A stretch of 10,455 nucleotides of DNA from an uncultured Faecalibacterium sp. (GCA_937917475.1 CALDNF010000178.1:1-10455), one strand, 5' to 3'; positions 1 through 7,534 are shown, counted from the stretch's first letter. The notes: generated from the sequence alone by a model not told the origin. Numbers and translations are program-made.

Positions 1-1
1 G

Positions 2-1747
2 CTGAATGGAATTCTGTCTCAGCTGGACGAGACCACCCTTTCCAACATGGCTTCTCAGGCAACTCTGCTGGTCAGTCTGGAATACGAAGCTCAGGGTGTG
101 GCCCATGATGTGCAGATGCGCTATCTCTTCCGGGTGGGCGGACAGATGCTTGCGCTGACCCTTTTGATGGTCGTTGTCGCCATTGCTGTGGGCCTGATCG
201 CTTCCCGGGTGTCCGCCGCCATTGGCCGGGATCTCCGCCGGGAAACTTTTTCCTCGGTCATCCACTTTTCCAATGCTGAGATCGAGCAGTTTTCCACGGC
301 ATCTCTTATTACCCGCACCACCAATGATATCCAGCAGGTGCAGTTCGTCTGCGTCATCCTGCTGCGAATGGTTGCCTATGCTCCCATCCTTGGCATTGGC
401 GGCGTGATGCACGTTATGCAGGGCAACACCGGCCTGTCCTGGATCATTGTTCTGGACGTAGCCCTTCTCCTGCTGCTCATCATTTTCCTGATGAACGTCG
501 CCATGCCCAAATTCAAGCTGATGCAGACTTTGGTGGATAAGCTGAATCTGGTCAGTCGTGAGATTCTGACCGGCGTAATGCCCATCCGTGCTTTCAGCCG
601 GGAAAAATTTGAGGAAGAGCGGTTTGATCAGGCCAACACGGACCTGATGAAGACTCAGCTCTTTACCAACCGCACCATGGTTGCCATGATGCCCTTTATG
701 ACCCTCATCATGAACGGCACCAGTCTGCTCATTGTCTGGTTCGGCGGTAAGGCCATCGATGCCGGCAATATGCAGGTGGGCGAGATGATCGCCTTTATCA
801 CCTACACCATGCAGATCGTCATGTCCTTCCTGATGCTGGCCATGGTGGCCGTGATGCTGCCCCGTGCTGGTGTGGCTGCGGACCGTATCGATGAGGTCAT
901 CCGCACCAAGCCTACCCTTACTGACCCCGACGAAGCCACGGCAAAGCCCGCTGTGGAAAAGAAAGACTGGAAGGGTGTCGTCTCCTTTGAAGATGTGAGC
1001 TTCCGTTTCCCCGGAGCAGACAGCGATGCTCTGGAGCACATCAGCTTCACCGCGCAGCCCGGCCAGACCACCGCCATCATCGGCTCCACCGGCTGCGGCA
1101 AATCCAGCCTGCTGAACCTGATCCCCCGGTTCTATGATGTGACCGGCGGCAAAGTCACGGTGGACGGCATTGATGTGCGGGATATGCCGCAGGAGACCCT
1201 GCACAGCCTGTTGGGCTATGTGCCCCAGAAGGGTGTGCTGTTCAGCGGCAGCATTGAATCCAACCTCAAGTTCGGCGGAGAGCAGATCACTGACGCTGAC
1301 ATGAAGAAGGCGGCTTCCATTGCGCAGGCCACCGAGTTCATTGACGCAAAACCTGAGGGCTATCAGAGCCCCATTGCACAAGGCGGCACCAATGTTTCGG
1401 GCGGCCAGAAGCAGCGGCTTTCCATTGCCCGGGCAATTGCCAAAAATCCTCGTATCTATCTGTTTGACGACAGCTTCTCGGCTCTGGACTACAAGACGGA
1501 CGTGGCTCTTCGCCGTGCCCTCAAGGCGCAGACGGATAATGCCACCGTGATCATCGTGGCGCAGCGCATTTCCACCGTCCTCCATGCCAACCAGATTTTG
1601 GTTCTTGACGAGGGCCGTCTGGTGGGCAAGGGAACGCACGCTCAGCTGATGACTTCCTGCCCTGAATATCAGGAGATCGCACGGAGCCAGCTGAGCCAAA
1701 AGGAGCTTAACCTCAGCGAACTGAACACGGAAAAGGAGGGTGAGTGA
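2..1747 (+). CDS. ABC exporter half-transporter, degenerate-site subunit (5' partial)
   Basis: This is a membrane-embedded ABC exporter subunit with the transmembrane domain fused to the ATPase domain. The frame is open to the left edge, so the start and probably TM1 lie outside the window; the ATG at 47 is an internal Met. About five hydrophobic segments remain (near nt 140-210, 350-420, 435-510, 675-755, 785-865). The ATPase domain starts near nt 980: Walker A GSTGCGKSS at 1082-1108, Q-loop YVPQKG, signature VSGGQ at 1394-1408. The Walker B region reads YLFDDS, with Asp (1469-1471) where the catalytic Glu normally sits, and the switch His is Gln (AQRIST, codon 1562-1564). Its own Walker A/B site is therefore degenerate while its signature is intact, as in the TM287/BmrC side of heterodimeric exporters. 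The partner gene follows after one base. Substrate is unknown; a multidrug or lipid-like compound is the usual guess. Confidence 0.95.
   Translation: MNGILSQLDETTLSNMASQATLLVSLEYEAQGVAHDVQMRYLFRVGGQMLALTLLMVVVAIAVGLIASRVSAAIGRDLRRETFSSVIHFSNAEIEQFSTASLITRTTNDIQQVQFVCVILLRMVAYAPILGIGGVMHVMQGNTGLSWIIVLDVALLLLLIIFLMNVAMPKFKLMQTLVDKLNLVSREILTGVMPIRAFSREKFEEERFDQANTDLMKTQLFTNRTMVAMMPFMTLIMNGTSLLIVWFGGKAIDAGNMQVGEMIAFITYTMQIVMSFLMLAMVAVMLPRAGVAADRIDEVIRTKPTLTDPDEATAKPAVEKKDWKGVVSFEDVSFRFPGADSDALEHISFTAQPGQTTAIIGSTGCGKSSLLNLIPRFYDVTGGKVTVDGIDVRDMPQETLHSLLGYVPQKGVLFSGSIESNLKFGGEQITDADMKKAASIAQATEFIDAKPEGYQSPIAQGGTNVSGGQKQRLSIARAIAKNPRIYLFDDSFSALDYKTDVALRRALKAQTDNATVIIVAQRISTVLHANQILVLDEGRLVGKGTHAQLMTSCPEYQEIARSQLSQKELNLSELNTEKEGE
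1734..1739 (+). promoter_or_regulatory. Ribosome binding site of the second ABC gene
   Basis: AGGAGG lies inside the last codons of the upstream gene and ends 9 nt before the ATG at 1749. The in-frame GTG at 1740 sits directly against it with no spacer, so the ATG is the better start. Confidence 0.75.
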
Positions 1748-1748
1748 T

Positions 1749-3560
1749 ATGCCAAGACCCGGACGTCCGACTACGGAACGTGCCAAAGATTTCAAGGGCA
1801 CGCTGCGCCAGCTCATCCGTGAAATGAGCCGCTACAAGCTTTCGCTCATTGTGGTGATCGTTTTTGCGATCCTGTCTACCATCTTCAACATTGCAGGTCC
1901 CAAAATTCTGGCCAAGGCCACCACGGCTCTTGCCACTGGCTGGGTTGCAAAACTGCGGGGCGTTGGCAGCATCGACTTTGGCTACATCGGCAAGATCCTT
2001 CTGATCCTGCTGGTCATGTACCTCTGCTCTGCGGCTTTCAGCTTTATTCAGGGCTGGATGATGACCAGCCTTTCCCAGAAAGTCTGCTACAATTTCCGCA
2101 AGGAGATCAGTGAGAAGATCAACCGTCTGCCCCTCGCCTACTTTGAAAAGCGCACCGTGGGCGAAGTGCTTTCCCGCATCACCAACGATGTGGACACTCT
2201 GGGCCAGAGCCTGAACCAGAGCATCACCCAGCTCATCACCAGTGTGACTACCATGATCGGCGTGCTGATCATGATGCTTTCCATCAGCCCCAAAATGACT
2301 CTGATTGCTCTGCTGATCCTGCCTGTCTCGCTGGCTCTGGTGATGCTGGTAGTCAAATTCAGCCAGAAATACTTCAAGGCCCAGCAGGCTACGCTGGGTG
2401 TCGTGAACGGTCAGGTTGAAGAAGTCTACGCCGGTCACAACGTTATCAAGGCCTTCAACCGGGAAGCCAGCGTTCTGACCGACTTCAATACCGCCAACGA
2501 CAATCTTTATGAGTCCGCCTGGAAGAGTCAATTCCTTTCCGGCCTGATGCAGCCCATCATGAACTTTGTGGGCAATCTGGGCTATGTGGCTGTTGCCATT
2601 GCAGGCAGCATTTTTGCCGCCAACGGCATCATCACCATTGGTGATATTCAGGCTTTTATCCAGTATGTCAAAAACTTCACTCAGCCCATTCAGCAGCTCT
2701 CGCAGGTGTCCAATATGCTCCAGAGCATGGCCGCCGCCGCAGAGCGTGTCTTTGAGTTCCTGAACGAGGCCGAAGAGGATCAGAAGGCTGACCCTTCCCG
2801 CCGGGCAGATGCCTCCTGCATCAATGGTCAGGTCACCTTCGACCACGTCAAATTTGGTTACACCCCCGAAAAGACCATCATTCATGATTTCAGCTGTAAG
2901 GTGAACCCGGGCGAAAAAGTTGCAATCGTCGGCCCCACCGGCGCAGGCAAGACCACCATGGTCAAGCTGCTGATGCGGTTCTACGATGTGGATTCCGGCT
3001 CCATCTCTCTGAACGGCCACGACATCCGGGACTTTGACCGCAGTGCACTGCGGGAAGGCTTTGGCATGGTGCTGCAGGACACATGGCTGTTCAAAGGCAC
3101 CATCATGGAAAACATCCGGTATGGCCGTCTGGACGCCACCGATGAGGAAGTCATTGCCGCTGCAAAGGCCGCCAATGCTGACCACTTCATCCGCACCCTG
3201 CCCGGCGGTTACCAGATGGAACTGAACGAAGATGCCTCCAACGTCAGTCAGGGCCAGAAGCAGCTGCTTACCATTGCCCGGACGATTCTGGCCGACAACC
3301 GCATCCTCATCCTTGACGAGGCCACCAGCAGCGTGGACACCCGCACTGAGCAGAAAATCCAGACGGCAATGGACCGCCTGATGGAGGGCCGCACCAGCTT
3401 TGTGATCGCCCACCGGCTGTCCACCATCAAAGACGCCGACCTCATCCTTGTGATGCGGGACGGTGACATTGTAGAGCAGGGCACCCATGACCAGCTCATT
3501 GAGGCCGGCGGTTTCTACGCAGACTTGTACAACAGTCAGTTTGAGGACGTTGCCGAGTAA
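1749..3560 (+). CDS. ABC exporter half-transporter, catalytic-site subunit
   Basis: A complete 603-aa ABC exporter subunit: about six membrane segments in the first ~330 residues, then an ATPase domain. Walker A GPTGAGKTT is at residues 395-403. The Q-loop reads VLQDTWLF. Walker B ILILDE carries the catalytic Glu524, the D-loop is SSVD, and the switch is His555 (IAHRLST). The signature is VSQGQ (499-503), with Gln in place of the first Gly. Paired with the upstream protein, this gives one consensus ATP site (this Walker A/B/His plus the partner's VSGGQ) and one degenerate site (the partner's Asp/Gln plus this SQGQ), the arrangement of TM287/288 and BmrCD. The ATG at 1749 was chosen for its RBS spacing; a GTG at 1740 would add three residues. 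It starts one base after the upstream stop, so the two are translated together, and a strong terminator follows. Probable role is export of hydrophobic compounds; no substrate can be read from the sequence. Confidence 0.96.
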   Translation: MPRPGRPTTERAKDFKGTLRQLIREMSRYKLSLIVVIVFAILSTIFNIAGPKILAKATTALATGWVAKLRGVGSIDFGYIGKILLILLVMYLCSAAFSFIQGWMMTSLSQKVCYNFRKEISEKINRLPLAYFEKRTVGEVLSRITNDVDTLGQSLNQSITQLITSVTTMIGVLIMMLSISPKMTLIALLILPVSLALVMLVVKFSQKYFKAQQATLGVVNGQVEEVYAGHNVIKAFNREASVLTDFNTANDNLYESAWKSQFLSGLMQPIMNFVGNLGYVAVAIAGSIFAANGIITIGDIQAFIQYVKNFTQPIQQLSQVSNMLQSMAAAAERVFEFLNEAEEDQKADPSRRADASCINGQVTFDHVKFGYTPEKTIIHDFSCKVNPGEKVAIVGPTGAGKTTMVKLLMRFYDVDSGSISLNGHDIRDFDRSALREGFGMVLQDTWLFKGTIMENIRYGRLDATDEEVIAAAKAANADHFIRTLPGGYQMELNEDASNVSQGQKQLLTIARTILADNRILILDEATSSVDTRTEQKIQTAMDRLMEGRTSFVIAHRLSTIKDADLILVMRDGDIVEQGTHDQLIEAGGFYADLYNSQFEDVAE

Positions 3561-3578
3561 GCTTCTCTCCTCTTTATG

Positions 3579-3622
3579 AAAATACCTCAGCTTCCTGATG
3601 AAAAGCTGAGGTATTTTCTTTT
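3579..3622 (+). terminator. Intrinsic terminator after the ABC operon
   Basis: A perfect 15-bp inverted repeat (3579-3593 and 3603-3617, core TACCTCAGCTT) with a 9-nt loop is followed by TTTTCTTTT. It begins 18 bp after the stop codon of the second ABC gene. The A-run on the 5' side could give some activity in the other direction too, but no minus-strand gene reads into it here. Confidence 0.93.
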
Positions 3623-3649
3623 GTCAAGATTCCTGAACTGTGCTATAAT
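3621..3649 (+). promoter_or_regulatory. Sigma-A-type promoter of the azlCD operon
   Basis: TTGTCA (3621-3626, one mismatch to TTGACA), a 17-bp spacer and a consensus TATAAT (3644-3649) preceded by TGC form an extended -10 promoter. The start of transcription would fall near 3656, leaving a leader of about 33 nt before the azlC ATG. That is too short for an attenuator or riboswitch. The -35 box is built into the T-tract of the preceding terminator. No obvious Lrp or AzlB-type operator repeat was seen. Confidence 0.85.
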
Positions 3650-3688
3650 TATTTTTGTGTCTTGAAGTAGGAAAGGAGCTTAGAATCC

Positions 3689-4432
3689 ATGGAAACTATC
3701 ACCAAACCCTATGCGTTCAGCCGCAAGGTGTTCTGCGAGGGGATGCGGGACGGTGTGCCCATTGCGCTGGGCTATTTTGCCGTCTCTTTTTCACTGGGCA
3801 TTGCTGCACGCCGGGCTGGGCTGACCCCGGTGCAGGGCTTTTTTGCCAGCCTGCTGAACAACGCCTCTGCCGGTGAATACGCCGCTTTTTCGCTGATTGC
3901 CAGCGGAGCTACTTATCTGGAAGTTGCCATCATCACCCTGATTGCCAACGCACGTTATCTGCTCATGAGCTGCGCTCTGGCGCAGCGGTTCGCCCCGGGC
4001 ACGCCGTTCTGGCACCGGCTGGTCATCGGCTACGATGTGACCGATGAGCTGTTCGGCATCACCATTGCCCGGCCCGGCTGGCTGAATCCCTGCTATACCT
4101 ACGGTGCCATTCTGCTGGCCGCCCCTGCCTGGGCGTTTGGCACAGCGTTTGGCATCGTGGCGGGCAATCTGCTGCCCCTGCGGGCGGTCAGTGCCCTGAG
4201 CGTGGCATTGTACGGCATGTTCCTTGCCATCATCATTCCCCCCGCCCGCAAGAGCAAGGTGGTGGCCGCACTGGTTGCCATCAGTTTTGCACTGAGCTTT
4301 GCCTGCAACTACCTGCCGGGCATCTCCGCTCTCTCAGACGGCACCCGGACCATCCTGCTGACAGTTGCGATCTCCTGTGCCGCCGCCATCCTGTTCCCGG
4401 TAAAAAATGCAGCTGAGGAGGCAGAACAATGA
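3689..4432 (+). CDS. azlC: Branched-chain amino acid exporter large subunit AzlC
   Basis: A 247-aa polytopic membrane protein of the AzlC/YgaZ family (LIV-E), which exports leucine, isoleucine, valine and toxic analogues together with AzlD/YgaH. Family marks are the N-terminal GMRDGVPIALGYFAVSFSLG stretch, the region around LLNNASAGEYAAF, the NARYLLMS motif and YDVTDELFGI. Length is typical for the family. GGAG at 3675-3678 lies 10 nt before the ATG. The gene has its own promoter and overlaps azlD by 4 bp (ATGA). A longer frame-shifted ORF starting near 3655 is a shadow. The sequence does not show which amino acid is the physiological substrate. Confidence 0.94.
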   Translation: METITKPYAFSRKVFCEGMRDGVPIALGYFAVSFSLGIAARRAGLTPVQGFFASLLNNASAGEYAAFSLIASGATYLEVAIITLIANARYLLMSCALAQRFAPGTPFWHRLVIGYDVTDELFGITIARPGWLNPCYTYGAILLAAPAWAFGTAFGIVAGNLLPLRAVSALSVALYGMFLAIIIPPARKSKVVAALVAISFALSFACNYLPGISALSDGTRTILLTVAISCAAAILFPVKNAAEEAEQ

Positions 4433-4740
4433 CCTACAACAACTGGATCTATATTGCTGTGATGTTTCTGGTTTCTTATGCCATCCGGGTACTGCCGCTG
4501 ACCTTGATTCGTAAACCCATCCAGAATCAGTTCATTCAGTCCTTCCTTTATTATGTGCCTTATGTCACACTGGCCGTCATGACCTTCCCCGCCATTGTCA
4601 ACGCCACCCAAAGCCCTATTGCCGGTGCCGCTGCACTGGTGGTAGGCATCGTTGCCGCATGGCTGGGAGCTGGATTGTTCCCGGTCTCGGTTCTCTGCTG
4701 CGCCGTGGTTCTGGTACTGGAACTGTTCCTTGTTCCCTGA
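4429..4740 (+). CDS. azlD: Branched-chain amino acid exporter small subunit AzlD
   Basis: A 103-aa, almost wholly hydrophobic protein with three to four membrane segments, the usual size and pattern of AzlD/YgaH. The motif AIRVLPLTLIRKP near the N-terminus and FLYYVPYVTLAVMTFP after it are typical of the family. The ATG overlaps the azlC stop (ATGA), and GAGGAGG at 4415-4421 inside azlC serves as RBS, so the two subunits are translationally coupled. AzlD is needed with AzlC for export in characterised homologues. Confidence 0.93.
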   Translation: MTYNNWIYIAVMFLVSYAIRVLPLTLIRKPIQNQFIQSFLYYVPYVTLAVMTFPAIVNATQSPIAGAAALVVGIVAAWLGAGLFPVSVLCCAVVLVLELFLVP

Positions 4741-4752
4741 GGAAAATTGACG

Positions 4753-5589
4753 ATGCAGAAAATCTTATTGACCGGTGCTGGCGGCTTTGTGGGAAGCCGT
4801 ATCCTTGATCAATGGGAAGGGCAGTATAAATTTGAGACCTTTCCGCACGGCTTCCTGATCCATGCCGAAGAAGCGGAAGTACGCCGCTATGTAGAAGATT
4901 TCCGTCCGGACATCATTCTCCATACTGCCGCCCTCTCAGACACCGGCTATTGTGCCGCCCATCCGGAAGAATCCCGGCGTGCCAACGTTCTTTTGCCGGA
5001 ATGGCTGGCCCGGAGTGCCCGGGATACCGGAGCAAAGCTTCTGGCGTTCAGTTCCGATCAGGTCTACGCCGGATGCACCCAGTCCGGCCCCCTGTCCGAG
5101 AGCCTTACGCTTACCCCCAGCAACATCTACGGCCAGCATAAACTGGAAATGGAGCAGAAAGTTCTGGCCCTTTGTCCAGACGCAGTGCTTCTGCGGGCAG
5201 CATGGATGTACGACCTGCCCGGCTATCATCTGCCCATCCGGGGGAACCTTCCGCTGAATCTCTGGCGTGCCGCTCTTTCCGGTAAGCCGGTGCAGTTTTC
5301 GAGAAACGATTTCCGTGGCGTAAGCTCTGCGCAGGAAGTTGTTCATAAGCTCCAGTTTGCTCTCGATCTGCCCGGAGGGGTCTACAACTTTGGCAGCGGG
5401 AACAACTGTAATATGGTTGAAACTGCCCGACAATTCGCCGAACTCATGAACATTTCCGTCTCCATTGAAGAGACTGACTGGTCCCGGAACCTTGTGATGA
5501 GCAGCCAAAAACTGGCAAAGCATGGTATCCAGTTTTGCTCAACTCAGGTAGGCTTCCAAGTATTTCTGGAAGATTATGGGCTGCTCTGA
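4753..5589 (+). CDS. RmlD-like extended SDR (NAD(P)-dependent sugar reductase family)
   Basis: A 278-aa cytoplasmic protein of the extended short-chain dehydrogenase/reductase type, closest in layout to dTDP-4-dehydrorhamnose reductase (RmlD). The dinucleotide-binding motif TGAGGFVGS is at residues 7-15 (G8, G11, G14). HTAALSDTGYC follows the fourth strand, FSSDQVYAG (99-107) carries the catalytic Ser region, and Tyr126-x3-Lys130 (YGQHK) is the catalytic pair. The C-terminal half has FRGVSSAQEVV and VYNFGSG. The ATG at 4753 is preceded by GAGGA with 9-nt spacing; an in-frame TTG at 4747 is too close to the RBS. The gene lies 12 bp after azlD and shares its promoter. No rmlA, rmlB or rmlC is nearby, so a rhamnose role is not supported; the substrate is unknown. 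Confidence 0.85.
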   Translation: MQKILLTGAGGFVGSRILDQWEGQYKFETFPHGFLIHAEEAEVRRYVEDFRPDIILHTAALSDTGYCAAHPEESRRANVLLPEWLARSARDTGAKLLAFSSDQVYAGCTQSGPLSESLTLTPSNIYGQHKLEMEQKVLALCPDAVLLRAAWMYDLPGYHLPIRGNLPLNLWRAALSGKPVQFSRNDFRGVSSAQEVVHKLQFALDLPGGVYNFGSGNNCNMVETARQFAELMNISVSIEETDWSRNLVMSSQKLAKHGIQFCSTQVGFQVFLEDYGLL

Positions 5590-5610
5590 TCCTTGTTTTA
5601 TACCCGAAAC

Positions 5611-5657
5611 AAAAGCACGGTGTTTTTCTTGTTTTACCAAGAAGCATCGTGCTTTTT
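5611..5657. terminator. Shared bidirectional terminator between convergent operons
   Basis: A hairpin with a 12-bp outer stem (5611-5622 with 5645-5656, one G-U pair; AAAAGCACGGTG against CATCGTGCTTTT), a small internal loop, and an inner 6-bp stem TTCTTG/CAAGAA. On the + strand it is followed by TTTTTGATTCTTATTTTTT, and on the - strand by a T-run and TTTGTTT. It lies 21 bp after the SDR stop and 17 bp beyond the yqeB stop, so it can end both converging transcripts. Confidence 0.85.
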
Positions 5658-5674
5658 GATTCTTATTTTTTCTG

Positions 5675-6490
5675 TTATTTCCAGAGTTCTGCTGCCACTA
5701 GTTCCAGCACACTGCCCGCAATGCAGCGGGCTTTATCGGAGATCAGGAAGCAGTTTTCCAATTCCGATCTCCGGGGGTCCACATCGGCCACTTTGAAACC
5801 GATCGTGACCTGATAGCCGCTGCGCAGCAATCCTCGCAGGATGCCGGGGATCTCGGTAGTCACCGGAAGCAGCTCTCCCGCCGGGGCGCGGATCTGCGCA
5901 ATGGGTTCTCCCGCTTCCACAAAATCACCGATGGCATGCAGGTCTTCAAATACACCTTCGGCAGCAGCATGGATGACCCGCTGGGCTCCATACCCGCCGA
6001 TGATACCGGGCACGCCAGTGTTGGGGATGGCTGCGCCTTCCCGGATGATGCGGCCCAACTTGTGCCCCCGTTTGGTCTCCACCACCACATCCACGTCCTG
6101 CCCTGCAACAAAACCAGGGCCCAACGCAATGGTCAAAGGGGCCATATCCCGGGTCGTACCCAGATTTTTCTTTGCAAGAATAGCATCCACCACCACGGCA
6201 GGCTTTGCTGTGCGGATGCTTTCCCCTTCCGGGTCCACCAGCACTGGCACATCACCCGCCGACCAGACAGCTTCCGCTTCTTTCAAACCGTTGATTTTGA
6301 CCGCCCGCAGGCCCTCAACGACCGTTTCACCCTCATAGACCGCTTCGCAGAGCGACACCTGCCGCCGGATGGCAGCGGGGTGTTCCGCTTCCAGCACCAG
6401 CACCCGCAGCCCTGCCGACCAAAGCCGATGGATAGTACCGGTAGCAAGGTCGCCGCCGCCCCGCACGATAATAAGATCATCCCGTTTCAT
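5675..6490 (-). CDS. yqeB: Selenium-dependent molybdenum hydroxylase accessory protein, YqeB/EF2563 family
   Basis: A 271-aa protein of the EF2563/YqeB family, known from comparative genomics to occur with orphan SelD and selenium-dependent molybdenum hydroxylases. Its reaction is not established. The N-terminus IIVRGGGDLATG (residues 7-18) looks like a nucleotide-binding loop, followed by HPAAIRRQVSLCEAVYEGE, a family mark. The middle has LTIALGPGF and IPNTGVPGIIGGYG. The C-terminal part (about 165-235) has IGDFVEAGEPIAQI, then EIPGILRGLLRSG and KVADVDPR, which resembles a barrel-sandwich (lipoyl-like) fold. The ATG at 6490 was chosen because AAGG lies 9 nt upstream and homologues begin near there; an ATG at 6499 would add MRN and overlap the xdhC stop. 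It is the last gene of the selenium operon, one base after xdhC. Confidence 0.9.
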   Translation of the reverse strand: MKRDDLIIVRGGGDLATGTIHRLWSAGLRVLVLEAEHPAAIRRQVSLCEAVYEGETVVEGLRAVKINGLKEAEAVWSAGDVPVLVDPEGESIRTAKPAVVVDAILAKKNLGTTRDMAPLTIALGPGFVAGQDVDVVVETKRGHKLGRIIREGAAIPNTGVPGIIGGYGAQRVIHAAAEGVFEDLHAIGDFVEAGEPIAQIRAPAGELLPVTTEIPGILRGLLRSGYQVTIGFKVADVDPRRSELENCFLISDKARCIAGSVLELVAAELWK

Positions 6491-6491
6491 G

Positions 6492-7520
6492 TTACGCATC
6501 CTTCCTCGGCGTCAGTTTTTGCAACAGAACTGCCATAGAGCCGCCGCAGGCCGCCACAGTGGCATCCTCATCCTTTCCGTCGGCGGAGTAGCGATCCACA
6601 CGGAACGCAGTCTCCCCGGCAAGCATCTCCATTGCACGCTGTTTCGCACGATATTCCATGATGCCGCCGCCAATGCTGCCCACCGTCCGGCCGGGCAGCA
6701 CGAGCATTTTGGAGCCCACTTCCCGAGGGGTAGAGCCACTGCGGGAGACGATCACTGCCAGCACCGCAGACGTTTTTTCTGCCGCAGCCTGCCGCAGTCC
6801 ATCCAGGATCGCCGGCGGATATCCCTCAGATAGGAGACGCTGATTTTTCAGTTTGACGATCTCTGCCAGAATGGACAGTGCAATTTCCTCCGCCGACTGT
6901 GACCCAATGGGCAGACCGATCGGAGCATGAAGATCTTCCACCTTTTCCGGGTCTGCTCCCCCTTCCAACAGCTGACGGCGGACCAAAGCGGCCCGTCCTT
7001 TACTGCCCATCATACCAACGTAAGCCGCAGGTTTTTGCAGGATGGGACGCAGGCAATCGAGATCAAAGGCATGAGCCCGGGTGACCACCACAAAATAGAC
7101 ATTGGCCCCGCCTTTGATTTCTGCCAGACCCTCGGAAAAAGGAGCACAGATCACACGATCTGCTCCAGCCTGCCGCAATTGCTCCGCATATTCAGGGCGG
7201 TCTTCCAATGCAGTTACCGGCAGGCCCAGCAGTTTTGCCAGCCGCACCACCGCTGCCCCCACATGACCGCCGCCGCAGATGACCAATTCCGGCCCCTGCC
7301 CAAAATATTCCGAAAAAGCAAACGTTCCGTGATACTCCAGTGTCCCGGTGGAATGGTCCTCGATCATTTCAAGGGGCTTTGTGTCCCGTTCCTTCGGCCA
7401 GAGAAGCCGGTCATCTCCAAAAATGAGCTGTTCCCCTTGGTTTTTCCCTTCCAGCGGCGTCACGAATTGAAAATTCTTCACCGGGCTGTCTAAAATCTCC
7501 AACAGCGTTTCCAGCTCCAT
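6492..7520 (-). CDS. xdhC: XdhC/CoxI-family molybdenum hydroxylase maturation protein (domain order inverted)
   Basis: A 342-aa member of the XdhC/CoxI family; characterised relatives bind molybdenum cofactor and help to insert the sulfurated form into xanthine dehydrogenase-type enzymes. The order seen is an N-terminal segment without clear motif (1-77), then the Rossmann domain, with CGGGHVG at 82-88, VVVTRAHAFD at 144-153, YVGMMGSKGR at 167-176 and LHAPIGLPIGSQSAEEIA at 197-214. The CoxI-type domain comes last (about 250-336), with SRSGSTPREVGSKMLV, GSIGGGIMEYRA and a terminal ACGGS. In classical XdhC the CoxI domain comes first. Start ATG at 7520 has AAAGGAG 7 nt upstream; a longer in-frame start at 7574 lies inside the preceding gene. 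It sits between DUF3343 and yqeB. Confidence 0.92.
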   Translation of the reverse strand: MELETLLEILDSPVKNFQFVTPLEGKNQGEQLIFGDDRLLWPKERDTKPLEMIEDHSTGTLEYHGTFAFSEYFGQGPELVICGGGHVGAAVVRLAKLLGLPVTALEDRPEYAEQLRQAGADRVICAPFSEGLAEIKGGANVYFVVVTRAHAFDLDCLRPILQKPAAYVGMMGSKGRAALVRRQLLEGGADPEKVEDLHAPIGLPIGSQSAEEIALSILAEIVKLKNQRLLSEGYPPAILDGLRQAAAEKTSAVLAVIVSRSGSTPREVGSKMLVLPGRTVGSIGGGIMEYRAKQRAMEMLAGETAFRVDRYSADGKDEDATVAACGGSMAVLLQKLTPRKDA

Positions 7521-7527
7521 TTCCGGT

Positions 7528-7534
7528 CTCCTTT
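7528..7534 (-). promoter_or_regulatory. Ribosome binding site deciding the xdhC start
   Basis: On the minus strand AAAGGAG begins at 7534, overlapping the stop codon of the DUF3343 gene, and ends 7 nt before the ATG at 7520. This fixes the start of the XdhC protein and rules out the longer reading from 7574. Confidence 0.8.

Noticed and set aside
1713..3488. A 591-codon open frame on the minus strand opposite the second ABC exporter gene.
   Set aside because: It is a mirror of the real gene: antisense frames stay open in GC-rich coding DNA. Its translation is His/Asp/Gly-rich and low in recognisable motifs, and no RBS supports it, while the plus-strand frame has every ABC motif.
3561..3688. 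A possible riboswitch or amino-acid attenuator before azlC.
   Set aside because: The hairpin there lies upstream of the promoter and belongs to the preceding operon. The predicted leader is only about 33 nt, with no leader peptide or aptamer-like structure.
4936..5523. A 195-codon minus-strand frame opposite the SDR gene.
   Set aside because: The plus strand carries the TGAGGFVGS and YGQHK motifs and a good RBS; the opposite frame has neither motif nor RBS.
6927..7493. A 188-codon plus-strand frame opposite xdhC.
   Set aside because: It is fully covered by XdhC motifs on the other strand, has no RBS, and its composition is typical of a shadow frame.
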